Part shown: in pieces, positions 36,863-45,457 of the stretch
How the letters are laid out: each line of letters begins with the position of its first letter
Position numbering within the stretch: the stretch's first letter is position 1
Source: Bacteroidales bacterium
GTDB lineage: Bacteria > Bacteroidota > Bacteroidia > Bacteroidales > UBA10428
Reading direction: 5' to 3'
Assembly: GCA_035299085.1 (NCBI GenBank)
Contig: DATGXG010000019.1
Coordinates: forward strand, 1-64,000
DNA: 64,000 nt
Program-made: the position numbers and the translations under genes
The notes under the pieces: generated by a model
Told to the model about the DNA's origin: nothing
The model's input: only the letters and a program-made list of their open reading frames with translations
Database searches by the model: none

Positions 36863-37050
36863 GATGAATTCAGAATGAGATAGTTTAATTAATCGGAAGC
36901 CCCTGGTAACCTTTTGGAACGGGACTTTCAGTTATTTTTATAAAAATAAAAGAATTTTTTTCTCATCATACCATTCATAATTAATATCATGATCAGAAAT
37001 TTTAACCCATTCTTAACATACTTTAAAAATTCCTTTCATCATTATCGGAG

Positions 37051-37058
37051 TAAATTTG
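37051..37058 (+). promoter_or_regulatory. candidate Bacteroidota -7 element
   Basis: TAAATTTG fits the TAnnTTTG -7 consensus of the Bacteroidota primary sigma factor. It lies 35 bases before the ATG at 37093. No well-spaced TTTG -33 element is visible upstream (TTTC at 37034 is too near), so the call is weak. Confidence 0.3.
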
Positions 37059-37092
37059 TTATCGTAATTAGAAACCTTAATTGTTAATAGAA

Positions 37093-37329
37093 ATGGCAAC
37101 CACAACTAAAGCACAACCGAAAAGCAAACAGGCAAATACTAATAAAAACCAGGATAGCGGAAATTCCCTGAACAAAAGCAACAGGCCTGCCAATAAGAAA
37201 ACTCCCAGCGAAGAAGAAATTCGTGAGAAAGCCCAGCAAATCTACAACGAGAGAATGGTAAGAGGCGAATACGGCACTGAACTTGACGACTGGCAAAGGG
37301 CGGAAGAGATTCTGATGAACGGGAAATAA
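37093..37329 (+). CDS. small DUF2934-like protein
   Basis: 78 residues from the ATG at 37093. The first half is a basic, Lys/Asn/Gln-rich disordered segment; the second half, PSEEEIREKAQQIYNERMV then TELDDWQRAEEIL, is the DUF2934 signature (an EEI-RAY-ye-r---G-D-DWL-AE-like pattern, here in a variant form). The domain is common in small proteins of Proteobacteria and Bacteroidota; function unknown. A hairpin 10 bases after the stop (37339-37380) is a plausible terminator. Confidence 0.75.
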   Translation: MATTTKAQPKSKQANTNKNQDSGNSLNKSNRPANKKTPSEEEIREKAQQIYNERMVRGEYGTELDDWQRAEEILMNGK

Positions 37330-37338
37330 TTTTATCGG

Positions 37339-37380
37339 GTGTTGTAGAGACGCACGGCGCGTGCGTCTCTATGACAACAC
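37339..37380. terminator. hairpin GTAGAGACGCACG family, candidate terminator
   Basis: A near-perfect palindrome: GTGTTGTAGAGACGCACG, loop GCG, CGTGCGTCTCTATGACAACAC (two extra bases in the right arm). It sits 10 bases after the DUF2934-like gene. The GTAGAGACG...CGTCTCTAC framework is a known dispersed palindrome and recurs at 58712-58736. Confidence 0.65.
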
Positions 37381-37384
37381 ATTT

Positions 37385-37480
37385 TCACAGAGATACCACA
37401 GAGTTTCACAGAGTTTCACAGAGAAAAAATCTGTTTTCTCTGTGGTTCTCTGTATCTGCTCAGTGGTTTTCTGTGTAATT
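37385..37480. repeat. CACAGAG inverted repeat, copy 4
   Basis: TTTCACAGAG units (five to six, period about 10) on the left, an A-rich centre, and CTCTGTGG/CTCTGTA units on the right ending TTTTCTGTGTAATT. It is the most regular of the four copies. The gene-free stretch 37330-37734 consists of this element, the hairpin before it, the CCCCGG element and a heptad array. Confidence 0.8.
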
Positions 37481-37538
37481 ATGGCAGGAAAAACAAGCCG
37501 TCACTAGTAGCTTGACAAATCTGGCCGCTGCAATTGAA

Positions 37539-37674
37539 TTGCCCCGGACTTCAGGCCGGGGGTATGCAATATCATAAATAACCCGTCTAATGCCTCTGTT
37601 TAGCAGAGATGGCTAAAGCCATTGACATGATGGTACTCAAAGAATAGTATCCCCGGCCTGAAGTCGCGGGGCAA
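37539..37674. repeat. CCCCGGACTTCAGGCC element with terminal inverted repeats
   Basis: Terminal repeats of about 23 bp (TTGCCCCGGACTTCAGGCCGGGG at 37539-37561; complement with one extra difference at 37651-37674) enclose about 90 bp with two inner palindromes (CTCTGTTTAGCAGAG and GGCTAAAGCC). A solo right half of about 65 bp, including the inner TTTGAGTACC and ATGGCTTTAGC, is at 16460-16525. No coding capacity; MITE-like in form. Confidence 0.82.
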
Positions 37675-37687
37675 CTGAAGAGTCACC

Positions 37688-37737
37688 AAATCGTAAATCG
37701 CAAATCGTAAATCCTAAATCGTAAATCGTAAATCCTA
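37688..37737. repeat. heptad array (TACGATT type) phased from the permease stop codon
   Basis: On the plus strand, seven contiguous 7-bp units: AAATCGT, AAATCGC, AAATCGT, AAATCCT, AAATCGT, AAATCGT, AAATCCT. Read on the permease gene strand the array starts TAGGATT-TACGATT-TACGATT, and the first TAG is the stop codon. Four related heptads in the other orientation are at 5600-5627. Confidence 0.9.
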
Positions 37738-40128
37738 TTCATATCTCAACGCTTCCACAGGGTTGCGGCGGGCGGCTTTCCGGGATTGAAGCGAAACAGT
37801 TGCCAGTGCAATGATTATTGTAACTGCACCTGCAACAATGAATATCCAGCTGTCAAGCGATTTCTTATAGGCAAATCCCTCCAGCCACTTATGCATTCCA
37901 TACCAGGCAAGAGGCATGGCTATGACGAAAGATATTAGGATCCATTTAATGAAATACCAGTTGAGCATGATCAGGATTTGAGCCACCGTGGCACCGTTTA
38001 TTACCCTGATCCCGATTTCTTTGGTACGGCGCTGGGCGGAAAGCAACGACAACCCAAGCAGGCCCATACAGCTTATAAATAATGCCATAATTGTGAAAAG
38101 CGAAAGCAACCTGGCCTGTAACAATTCCTGCATATAAACATGATGATAAATAGCGCTTACCGGGCGATATTCAAAAGGATGCTCAGGAAACATTTTTTTC
38201 CAAACCCTTTCCAGATCCGATAAACCTTTATTTTCCATTCCGGGCTCAAAGGATATGATAAAATTGATCAGCCAGTAATCGCTCCTTTTGAACATCACAA
38301 TCGGTTCCACTTTTTTTCTGATTCCTGAAACATGAAAATCCTCAACCACACCAATGATTTTTCCTGCAGGTAATTTCATGCTTTCATCTTCAAATAAAAG
38401 TTTAAACGATTTTCCGATAACCTCTTGCGGATCACTATATCCAAGCCGTTTGACAGCTGACTTGTTAATCATATATTCCCCTGAACCCTCATTGTCGGTG
38501 TTGGTAGGTGAAAAATCATCACCTGCAAGAAAATCCAGGTTAAACGCACTGGCAAACGAATAATCACAGGGTAAAATGCCGATCCGGTTGGCATCCGTTT
38601 CCTTATCGCTTTTCCTGTAATCTTCCATTTCGAAAGCAAACATATCGTTGGCTTCACCACCCGGGGGATCAAGCATGGCCGTGACTGAACGTACAGAGTT
38701 ATATTTCAGGAGCTCCTGTTTGAAAATTCCGAATTTTGCCTGTACATTGCTGTGCACATCTTCCATACAGATCATATTACCGGCATCGTTGCCCATACTT
38801 TCTTTTAAGGCAAAACGCGTCTGACGCGACATTACAATTACCGATACGATAAGGGTAGTTGATATGGCGTACTGAACAACGATAAGACTTTTGCTTATCC
38901 CTTTCCGGTAACCGTTTGATTTTTTACTGAAGGTTGATCCCGACTGGATCCGGTTGAACTCATGTTTCAGCAAAATCAGCATGGACATGCATACACACAG
39001 CAGCGCAAACAATACTGTGATAACGATTACCACGCCGACACTGCCTTTAAACAGGTTCAATGCGAAATATTTTAAAAGTAAAACCCGGGCAAAGAAGCAC
39101 AGGATGCTTCCCAGGCAAACTGACAAGCCAATGATGATTAATCCCTCAACCAGGTAATACTTAATCCTGTTAAACCCGGAAGATCCGAATACCTTGCCGA
39201 TCTGAAGAAAACGGTCGCTGTATACCGCCATGCCAAGGTTCAGGTTAACATAATTGGTGAGGGAAATAAACAAAAGGATAAGTGCTGCCGCCGCAAGTGT
39301 TATAATGACAAAAATGTTTCCATTGGGCTCAATCTCCCTGAGCTTATCCGAATGAAGGTGAATATCGGCAATGGGCTGTAAATGGCCTAGCATTGTATCA
39401 GGTTTACCCAATTGCATTTTATAGAATTTGGGAAACCCGTTTACAATATCGGATGGTTCCGTTCCCGGGCGAAGCAATAAATAGGTCCATGCCCAGCCGT
39501 TAAATTCACCTTTGTCACCGGGAGTGGCAATGAATTCCGGGTGAAGATGACTGTTCTGCGGGAAATCCTGCATGACCGCTTTAACCGTAAAATCCACATT
39601 TTTGCCATAAAACTGCCCGGATGGCAAGGTAAGCGTTTGACCAACCGGGTTTGATTTTCCGAATACCTTAGTGGCGAACGTTTCTGAAATCACCAGGGAG
39701 GCCGGATCATCCAGTATTTTACCGACATTACCACTCAGCAGTTTAACATCAAAAACATCAAAAAAAGTGCTGTCGCACAGAAATGCTTCATTCACCCGAA
39801 TGAACCTGTCATTGTGTTTCAAGACCCCACCCCTCACCGGCACCAGGCGTGCATAATTTTCAATCCCGGGAAAATAAGACGCCATGGCCGGGATATAGTC
39901 AGCAGTAAAAATGCGGGCAAAATGCTTTCCTTCGAAAATTCCCGGGTTTGTAACCGTAAATCGGTATATGCGGTCGGATTGCCTGTGATACCGGTCAAAT
40001 GATAATTCGTTGCGGATATACAGGAGGATCAGGATTATACCTGTCAATGCCAGGGCCAGTCCTGCTATTTTTACCAGGTTAAGGAAAGGCCTTTTAAAGA
40101 GGTTTCTTAATGCAAAGGTGATATTCAT
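37735..40128 (-). CDS. FtsX/MacB-type ABC transporter permease
   Basis: 797 residues. N-terminal helix (about 17-38, IAGLALALTGIILILLYI) followed by a MacB-type periplasmic core domain (about 40-250), FtsX domain 1 with three helices (about 275-390), a second periplasmic domain (about 430-660) and FtsX domain 2 (about 675-790) ending in the conserved RRNPVEALRYE. FQ-type mechanotransmission permeases of this kind export or extract envelope substrates with a MacB-like ATPase; Bacteroidota encode many as orphan genes, and no ATPase gene is adjacent here. The stop TAG is the first three bases of a heptad array. Confidence 0.92.
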   Translation of the reverse strand: MNITFALRNLFKRPFLNLVKIAGLALALTGIILILLYIRNELSFDRYHRQSDRIYRFTVTNPGIFEGKHFARIFTADYIPAMASYFPGIENYARLVPVRGGVLKHNDRFIRVNEAFLCDSTFFDVFDVKLLSGNVGKILDDPASLVISETFATKVFGKSNPVGQTLTLPSGQFYGKNVDFTVKAVMQDFPQNSHLHPEFIATPGDKGEFNGWAWTYLLLRPGTEPSDIVNGFPKFYKMQLGKPDTMLGHLQPIADIHLHSDKLREIEPNGNIFVIITLAAAALILLFISLTNYVNLNLGMAVYSDRFLQIGKVFGSSGFNRIKYYLVEGLIIIGLSVCLGSILCFFARVLLLKYFALNLFKGSVGVVIVITVLFALLCVCMSMLILLKHEFNRIQSGSTFSKKSNGYRKGISKSLIVVQYAISTTLIVSVIVMSRQTRFALKESMGNDAGNMICMEDVHSNVQAKFGIFKQELLKYNSVRSVTAMLDPPGGEANDMFAFEMEDYRKSDKETDANRIGILPCDYSFASAFNLDFLAGDDFSPTNTDNEGSGEYMINKSAVKRLGYSDPQEVIGKSFKLLFEDESMKLPAGKIIGVVEDFHVSGIRKKVEPIVMFKRSDYWLINFIISFEPGMENKGLSDLERVWKKMFPEHPFEYRPVSAIYHHVYMQELLQARLLSLFTIMALFISCMGLLGLSLLSAQRRTKEIGIRVINGATVAQILIMLNWYFIKWILISFVIAMPLAWYGMHKWLEGFAYKKSLDSWIFIVAGAVTIIIALATVSLQSRKAARRNPVEALRYE

Positions 40129-40209
40129 GAAAGTATTCAGCCCGGTAATTTGCAGGCTAAAATGTATACACGGATGATCAACTCACCGTTCAATGGTGAC
40201 CGGAAATTT

Positions 40210-40938
40210 TCAATCTAAACAAAGATGATTGTAAACTTCCACCAGGATCAAAAAGTTTTTGAATTTTCTCAAATCCGGATTTTTGGCGATCTCCTGCTCA
40301 ATGGCGGGACAATCGCCAAAAAATTCAGAGAATACATTTTCATAATTTTCTTTTTCAACCTTAATTGGCCTTACTCCGTTTTTTGATACAAAATAACTGG
40401 AATACCTTGTTTTGCTTTCAAGTACATTGTATGAAACTTTAAAAACAGGGCCAACTGTCAATCCTTCTTTTTTGGAATACCTGAATTCAATACCATCGAA
40501 TTCCGACGTTACTTCGGAAACTTCATTAGTCATTACTGTACTGCTGCGGTTTTGATACACAGCAATTTTACCGTTTATCATGCAGTTAAAAAAAACGGGG
40601 CTGCCTTTCTTCATGGAAGGCATGCTCAGATAATGTTCCTCCGGCATTTCAGCTGAACTTTCAAAATCGACAGGAAAAACAACAACTTCTGATACATCCG
40701 AAGCGGAATAGATAACCGGTGAACCTTCGTCGGGGATGAATTTTATTTCTGTCGGGTTGTTTTCAACATATTTCATCCTCCAGTTCACCCTGCCGTGCAG
40801 AGTATCCCCGTTATGAAGGATCACCAGACCTTCACCGGCAAACGGGTTTACGGGACTATCGAACTGGGCAAAAGTGCTCAAAGAAAACACCAGGCAAAGA
40901 AAAACAGCCGGCAAAACAGGTTTATAACGTATTTTCAT
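40210..40938 (-). CDS. secreted protein of unknown function
   Basis: 242 residues with a signal peptide (1-24, LSTFAQ). Residues about 38-95 (LVILHNGDTLHGRVNWRMK and VIYSASDVSEVVVFPV) form a beta-rich unit that resembles in layout, not clearly in sequence, the NGEKIIGKV unit of the gene at 1-627; both pair an N-G-D/E phrase with a later S-E or DVSEV phrase. C-terminal region ends DLRKFKNFLILVEVYNHLCLD. Family not recognised. It lies about 70 bases upstream of the YD-like gene, which is on the same strand. Confidence 0.7.
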   Translation of the reverse strand: MKIRYKPVLPAVFLCLVFSLSTFAQFDSPVNPFAGEGLVILHNGDTLHGRVNWRMKYVENNPTEIKFIPDEGSPVIYSASDVSEVVVFPVDFESSAEMPEEHYLSMPSMKKGSPVFFNCMINGKIAVYQNRSSTVMTNEVSEVTSEFDGIEFRYSKKEGLTVGPVFKVSYNVLESKTRYSSYFVSKNGVRPIKVEKENYENVFSEFFGDCPAIEQEIAKNPDLRKFKNFLILVEVYNHLCLD

Positions 40939-41008
40939 CGGGTTTACTTAGTTGTTTAATAACGTATGGGAATTATCTATTGTTCAGTCGCAGCAAGTAC
41001 AGGCGCTT

Positions 41009-42169
41009 TTACCTGTTAATCAGTATTTTCCCGGTTTGAGAGTATTCATTGGTCATCAGCCTGAAGATGTATGTTCCATTCGGGATTTCACGAACAGAAA
41101 CAATTTCAGAATGAACCGTTTTATTCATTACCAGTTTTCCTTCAAGGGTATATAATTGCAGCCGGGCACCATCGGTTACCCCGTCAATAATGATGTAATC
41201 TTTTGAAGGATTGGGGTAAATCTGAATTTCAGGGCTTTTAATTTCGGATGTTTTGGTTTGTATGGCCGAATAATACGATTGTATGTGCATAAGCGGTTGC
41301 CATGATTCACCAGACCATGAATAGGTTACCTGGATGAGCTGATTTCCCGACTGTGTATAAGAATATTCATACTTGTAAAATTCGTCCCATTGAGAATCGT
41401 TATAAATATACTGATTAACCACTTTACCATCCTCGGGGTATTCGTATTCAAAGCGCAGATAGTCTTTCCATTGGTCTTCTTCATATTTAAGGAACAGGCT
41501 TACTGTATCTCTTCCTGAATCGTCGAAGTAATGCACCGTTTTTTCAGCAGGGCTCCAGGGAGAATCGTTACCGGTACGCTCATAATTAAGCAAAATGGAG
41601 TCTTTTCCGAAAATATTAAGCGACAAAAGACTTTTTTCCGCAGTATCCCAACGGCTAAGGTCTATATTCCAATTACTGCTTGTCCAGGCTGTTTGTACAC
41701 AAGCTTCATTCCAGACAGATTCTTCCAGATTGTACTTTTCCCATTCCCTGCTGACGGTATTAAACTCATAAAGTATACTTCTGAGTTTGTTCCCCCGTTC
41801 ATCAAACAAGGCATCCTCCTTTTCAGTTGTATCCCAAATGAAAGTTTCGGCATTATAACCTTCACCAATAATCATGTAGGGATAACCATCTTCATCATAA
41901 AAATAGGAATCCCTCCAGGAAGGCACCCAATGGTCGGTTTTCCAATTCGAACCCACACGCTGTAATTTTTTGCCGTTCGAATCATAGATGTAAGACTGTT
42001 TGCTTGAAGGTTTCCAGTTATCGCCCCCAAGAAAACTGCTCCAGATCATACTGTCGAGCTGCTCTTCCCCGTTTTGTGTTGGTTGCAACGGGATAGCATT
42101 TTTAGGATTCTGTGTTTTTGCCGGATAAATAAACAGCAATGAAACAAATAGAGAAAGCAATACTTTCAT
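41009..42169 (-). CDS. YD-like repeat protein with T9SS sorting domain (paralogue 2 of 3)
   Basis: 386 residues. Signal peptide (1-19, YPAKTQ), then Trp/Tyr-Asp repeat units (SYIYDSNGKK, DSYFYDEDGYPY, YEYSYTQSGNQLIQ; SNWNIDLSRWDTAEKS) and a T9SS sorting domain (IYPNPSKDYIII to TGKILINR). Repeat composition and length match the product at 48762 closely (385 residues) and that at 23734 more loosely. Surface protein of unknown ligand. It is followed upstream at 42234 by an orphan sorting-domain gene on the same strand. Confidence 0.82.
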   Translation of the reverse strand: MKVLLSLFVSLLFIYPAKTQNPKNAIPLQPTQNGEEQLDSMIWSSFLGGDNWKPSSKQSYIYDSNGKKLQRVGSNWKTDHWVPSWRDSYFYDEDGYPYMIIGEGYNAETFIWDTTEKEDALFDERGNKLRSILYEFNTVSREWEKYNLEESVWNEACVQTAWTSSNWNIDLSRWDTAEKSLLSLNIFGKDSILLNYERTGNDSPWSPAEKTVHYFDDSGRDTVSLFLKYEEDQWKDYLRFEYEYPEDGKVVNQYIYNDSQWDEFYKYEYSYTQSGNQLIQVTYSWSGESWQPLMHIQSYYSAIQTKTSEIKSPEIQIYPNPSKDYIIIDGVTDGARLQLYTLEGKLVMNKTVHSEIVSVREIPNGTYIFRLMTNEYSQTGKILINR

Positions 42170-42233
42170 AATGGAAGGATTTAGGAATTAATATTTATAA
42201 GAGTTCGAATTGGCTTCGTGACCAGGTGGACAA

Positions 42234-42464
42234 TTACCGGTTCAGCCTGAGTTTGCCTGCCTGCAGCCTTGTATCGGCCACAAGCTTGTAGTAATAAATG
42301 CTTTCCCCGAGATCTTTAATTGAAAGCTTTTCCTTATCCGAAACCTCACTGATGAGTACCATCTTACCGATCATATCGAACAACTTAAAAGTCGAAGGTT
42401 CTGAAATACCTGTTTCTATAATGATATAATCGTCGGCAGGGTTAGGATAAATCTTTAATTCCAT
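42234..42464 (-). pseudogene. orphan T9SS sorting domain (gene fragment)
   Basis: 76 residues consisting only of a type A sorting domain: starts MELKIYPNPADDYIIIETG, ends LQAGKLRLNR. No signal peptide precedes it and the 72 bases upstream to the esterase gene contain no coding continuation, so the product could not be exported. It is probably the 3' remnant of a deleted surface-protein gene; the KIYPNP(A/S).DYIII phrase is close to that of the neighbouring YD-like protein, so it may be a tandem relic of that family. It could also be an unspent module used in recombination. Confidence 0.6.
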
Positions 42465-42536
42465 GGATTAAAGGTAAATATTTTTAACAATTATGTAATT
42501 TTATTTAGAATTTTCAAAAACCTGATATACACTGTT

Positions 42537-43376
42537 ATGATAAAACTGATTCTGCCTCTTATTTGCCTTATGCTCCCTTCCACGGTTATTTCACAACCAG
42601 TTGTAATACCTTTATGGGAAAAGGGTGCCCCGGGATTTGAAAACCGTAAAAACATTCCCGAGCAGGCGAAAGACTACTGGGTTAAAAGCATCAACAATCC
42701 TTCACTTACCGTATTTCTTCCCCCTGAAGGAAAATCTAACGGTTGCGCTGTAATTGTTGCACCGGGTGGAGGTTTCCGTGAACTTGTTTTTCATGCCGAA
42801 GGCGAACAGGTGGCCGAATTCCTGAATCCCCTGGGTGTTACTGTGTTTGTACTGAAATACAGGCTTCCCAATGAAGAGGGTTCACCCTATTCGATTCAGA
42901 ATGTTCAGCAGGATGCTTACAGGGCAGTAAGACTGGTGAGGAGCAGGGCATCGGAATTCCAAATTGATCCAAATCGTTTAGGTATACTTGGTTTTTCAGC
43001 AGGTGGTGCCGTGGTGATGATGGTGGCATTCGACAAAGGCGACGGTGATCCGAAAGCCGCCGATCCGGTTGACCGGCTAAACGGAAGGCCAAATTTCCTG
43101 ATGATGGTGTACCCGGGCGGAGATGCGCCTGCTGTTGTACCTGCCGATACGCCGCCTGCTTTTATGATCTGTGCCAATGATGATGAATACAATTGTGACG
43201 ATGTAACTTTTGATTTGCTGGATAAATTCAGAAAAGCCAGTGTACCTGTTGAAGCTATATTCTTTGCCCGGGGCAAACATGCATTTAATATGGGCGACCG
43301 GTCAGAATACGCTGCCATCCGGAATTGGCCGCAACGGATGGCTGAATGGATGAGCGACAGCGGGTTTATGCAATAA
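42537..43376 (+). CDS. secreted alpha/beta-hydrolase, carbohydrate esterase-like (BD-FAE/acetyl xylan esterase type)
   Basis: 279 residues with a signal peptide (1-19, TVISQ). The oxyanion-hole region is VIVAPGGGFREL (about 73-84), the nucleophile S154 is in LGFSAGGAVV, an acidic residue lies in the NDDEYNCDDVTF segment (about 214-225) and the catalytic His is in ARGKHAFNMG (about 251-260). This arrangement matches small esterases that remove acetyl or feruloyl groups from hemicellulose and sit near xylan-degrading genes. The start codon ATG gives the signal peptide directly. Confidence 0.85.
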   Translation: MIKLILPLICLMLPSTVISQPVVIPLWEKGAPGFENRKNIPEQAKDYWVKSINNPSLTVFLPPEGKSNGCAVIVAPGGGFRELVFHAEGEQVAEFLNPLGVTVFVLKYRLPNEEGSPYSIQNVQQDAYRAVRLVRSRASEFQIDPNRLGILGFSAGGAVVMMVAFDKGDGDPKAADPVDRLNGRPNFLMMVYPGGDAPAVVPADTPPAFMICANDDEYNCDDVTFDLLDKFRKASVPVEAIFFARGKHAFNMGDRSEYAAIRNWPQRMAEWMSDSGFMQ

Positions 43377-43380
43377 GGAA

Positions 43381-43959
43381 TCAGGGTTTGATATCAAAAT
43401 AACGGAGCCCGATGACTGTTACCATTGATGAGGCAAGGGTAAGAATCAAAAGCACCCGGCCTGCCCTTTTCCAGGAAAACTGCTGATCCTTGTTGAATGA
43501 GTGAAGCCAACCGGCACAAACGGCACCTGAAAAAGCCACCAGCCATGCGATCCCAATTTCGGGCTGATTCTTGCCTAAAAAATATTCTTTGATTGTGGGT
43601 AGCGTATTGCGGATAAAAACATAAACAAAAAGATCCAGGATCCAGCTGAATACAACAAGGTATACTCCAAGCCACATGCCGTCCCTTACAGGACTGACTG
43701 TTTTGATATACCTGAAATAAACCAAATGTGATAGTAAAAAGACCCCGGCAATGTCATTGAAATTAATGATGAGGTAATACAGGATCAGTCCCTTTTCACT
43801 GAAATAAGTAAGACCATTGATCTTTTCAACCGGAAAAGCAAACCACAGGTAGAAGCCAATTATGCTTAATACCGAATAAACCAATATTACAACCATCGAC
43901 ATGAAGGCGAATTTTCTCAACGGGGAACTTTTGGTTCCGTGATTTGAAAGCTGTTCCAT
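43381..43959 (-). CDS. integral membrane protein of unknown function
   Basis: 192 residues with five predicted helices (about 15-40, 52-75, 92-115, 133-150, 168-188); no signal peptide and no conserved catalytic motif. The TM segments contain few charged residues except YFRYIKTVSPVRDG between helices 2 and 3. I do not recognise the family. It is convergent with the esterase gene, four bases apart, so both genes probably share a terminator region of almost zero length or read into each other. Confidence 0.7.
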   Translation of the reverse strand: MEQLSNHGTKSSPLRKFAFMSMVVILVYSVLSIIGFYLWFAFPVEKINGLTYFSEKGLILYYLIINFNDIAGVFLLSHLVYFRYIKTVSPVRDGMWLGVYLVVFSWILDLFVYVFIRNTLPTIKEYFLGKNQPEIGIAWLVAFSGAVCAGWLHSFNKDQQFSWKRAGRVLLILTLASSMVTVIGLRYFDIKP

Positions 43960-44087
43960 TGGAAAGGTAGTATAAAATTGATACTCAAATAAAAGACGAA
44001 TGAAATGAAGGATTGATGCGTTAAAAAGAAAAATTTTTCGGTACGATTAAATCAACTATCTTAACATGTTATCTGAATTTTACCTCT

Positions 44088-45452
44088 ATGGTTTCTGATT
44101 ATTTATACCGTGTGCTTGTAGCTTCAATCCTGGTTTCAGGCGGATTTATAACGGCCCTGGCGCAGGACTCCTACGATTACCCTCTTAAAATTTCTGAAAA
44201 CAACAGGTACCTGACTGACCAGGACAACCGGCCATTTTTCTGGTCGGGGGATGCTGCCTGGTCTCTAATCGCCCAGCCCGACAGTGCGGATGTGAATTTT
44301 TACCTTAACGACAGAAACAAAAAGGGATTTACTGTTCTGTTGGTAAACCTGATAGAACACAAATTCTGTTCGCATGCCCCTTCAAACTATTATAACGAAC
44401 CTCCTTTCACAGGAAAGCCTTTTTCGACGCCCAATGAGGATTATTTCGCATTTGCAGATTTCGTGATAGGATCTGCAGCAAAACGCGGTATGATTGTTTT
44501 ATTGTGCCCTGTGTATTTGGGATACAATTACAGCGATGAAGGATGGGCTTCAGAGGTGAAGGCAGCCTCAATTCAGGAAATGAAGTCCTGGGGTGAATAC
44601 CTTGGGCAAAGGTATTCACGCTATCCTAATATAATATGGTGCATCGGTGGAGACGCCGATCCTTCGCCTTTAAAAGACAAGCTTATTGAAGTGGTAAAAG
44701 GCATCCGTGAATCTGATACGATACATCTATTTACCTCTCACAATCAACCCGAAGGAGTTCCCTCTGATTTATGGAACGGATCGGAATGGATGCGGATAAA
44801 TAATGTGTATTCCTATGATAAACCGATTTACAGGCTTTGCAAAAAGGCTTATGAAATGACACCGGTGATGCCCTGGTTCATGATGGAATCGGCTTATGAA
44901 AATGAGCATAATTCAACGCCTCAGCAGCTAAGAGCACAGGCATACTGGCCGGTGTTATGCGGCAGCATGGGACATATTTTTGGCAATTGCCCGATATGGC
45001 ATTATTCATCCGTTACCAATTATTGTGAACTGGTGGATTGGAAAACGCAACTTGATTTGCCGGGTTCTGTCAGTATGGATTACCTGCAGCGACTGTTCAG
45101 ATCAAGGCCCTGGAATCTGCTGGTTCCGGATTTTGAGCATAAAGTTGTTGTTAGCGGGTACGGCGATTGGGGAAGTGAGAATTATTCGACAACAGCTATA
45201 ACGGCTGACAGTAGTTGCATGATTGCTTATATTGTATCGGATTCGGATGTGACAGTTAATATGGAAGCTGTTTCGGGTAAAATGGTAAAAAGCTGGTGGT
45301 ATAATCCGGAAACAGGTAATATCATAAGCAATGAAGAGATTGGTACTACCGGTCTCCATGTATTTAAGAAACCGACAGAAACTGACTGGGTCCTGGTGAT
45401 TGATGATGCCGCTGCAGGCTACGCGCCGCCAGGTACACAACGAGTTTTTTAG
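44088..45452 (+). CDS. secreted DUF4038 glycoside hydrolase (GH140-like)
   Basis: 454 residues. Signal peptide (about 1-25, ALAQ). The DUF4038 TIM barrel (about 30-360) is recognisable from NNRYLTDQDNRPFFWSGDAAW, EWMRINNVYSYDKP, and FMMESAYENEH; E266-type residue in MESAYE and D185-type in GGDADP are candidate catalytic acids. The C-terminal beta-sandwich (about 365-450) is the collagen-binding-like domain usually fused to DUF4038. Characterised GH140 members are apiosidases acting on the pectin rhamnogalacturonan-II; specificity here is inferred only from the family. Confidence 0.83.
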   Translation: MVSDYLYRVLVASILVSGGFITALAQDSYDYPLKISENNRYLTDQDNRPFFWSGDAAWSLIAQPDSADVNFYLNDRNKKGFTVLLVNLIEHKFCSHAPSNYYNEPPFTGKPFSTPNEDYFAFADFVIGSAAKRGMIVLLCPVYLGYNYSDEGWASEVKAASIQEMKSWGEYLGQRYSRYPNIIWCIGGDADPSPLKDKLIEVVKGIRESDTIHLFTSHNQPEGVPSDLWNGSEWMRINNVYSYDKPIYRLCKKAYEMTPVMPWFMMESAYENEHNSTPQQLRAQAYWPVLCGSMGHIFGNCPIWHYSSVTNYCELVDWKTQLDLPGSVSMDYLQRLFRSRPWNLLVPDFEHKVVVSGYGDWGSENYSTTAITADSSCMIAYIVSDSDVTVNMEAVSGKMVKSWWYNPETGNIISNEEIGTTGLHVFKKPTETDWVLVIDDAAAGYAPPGTQRVF

Positions 45453-45457
45453 AGAAA

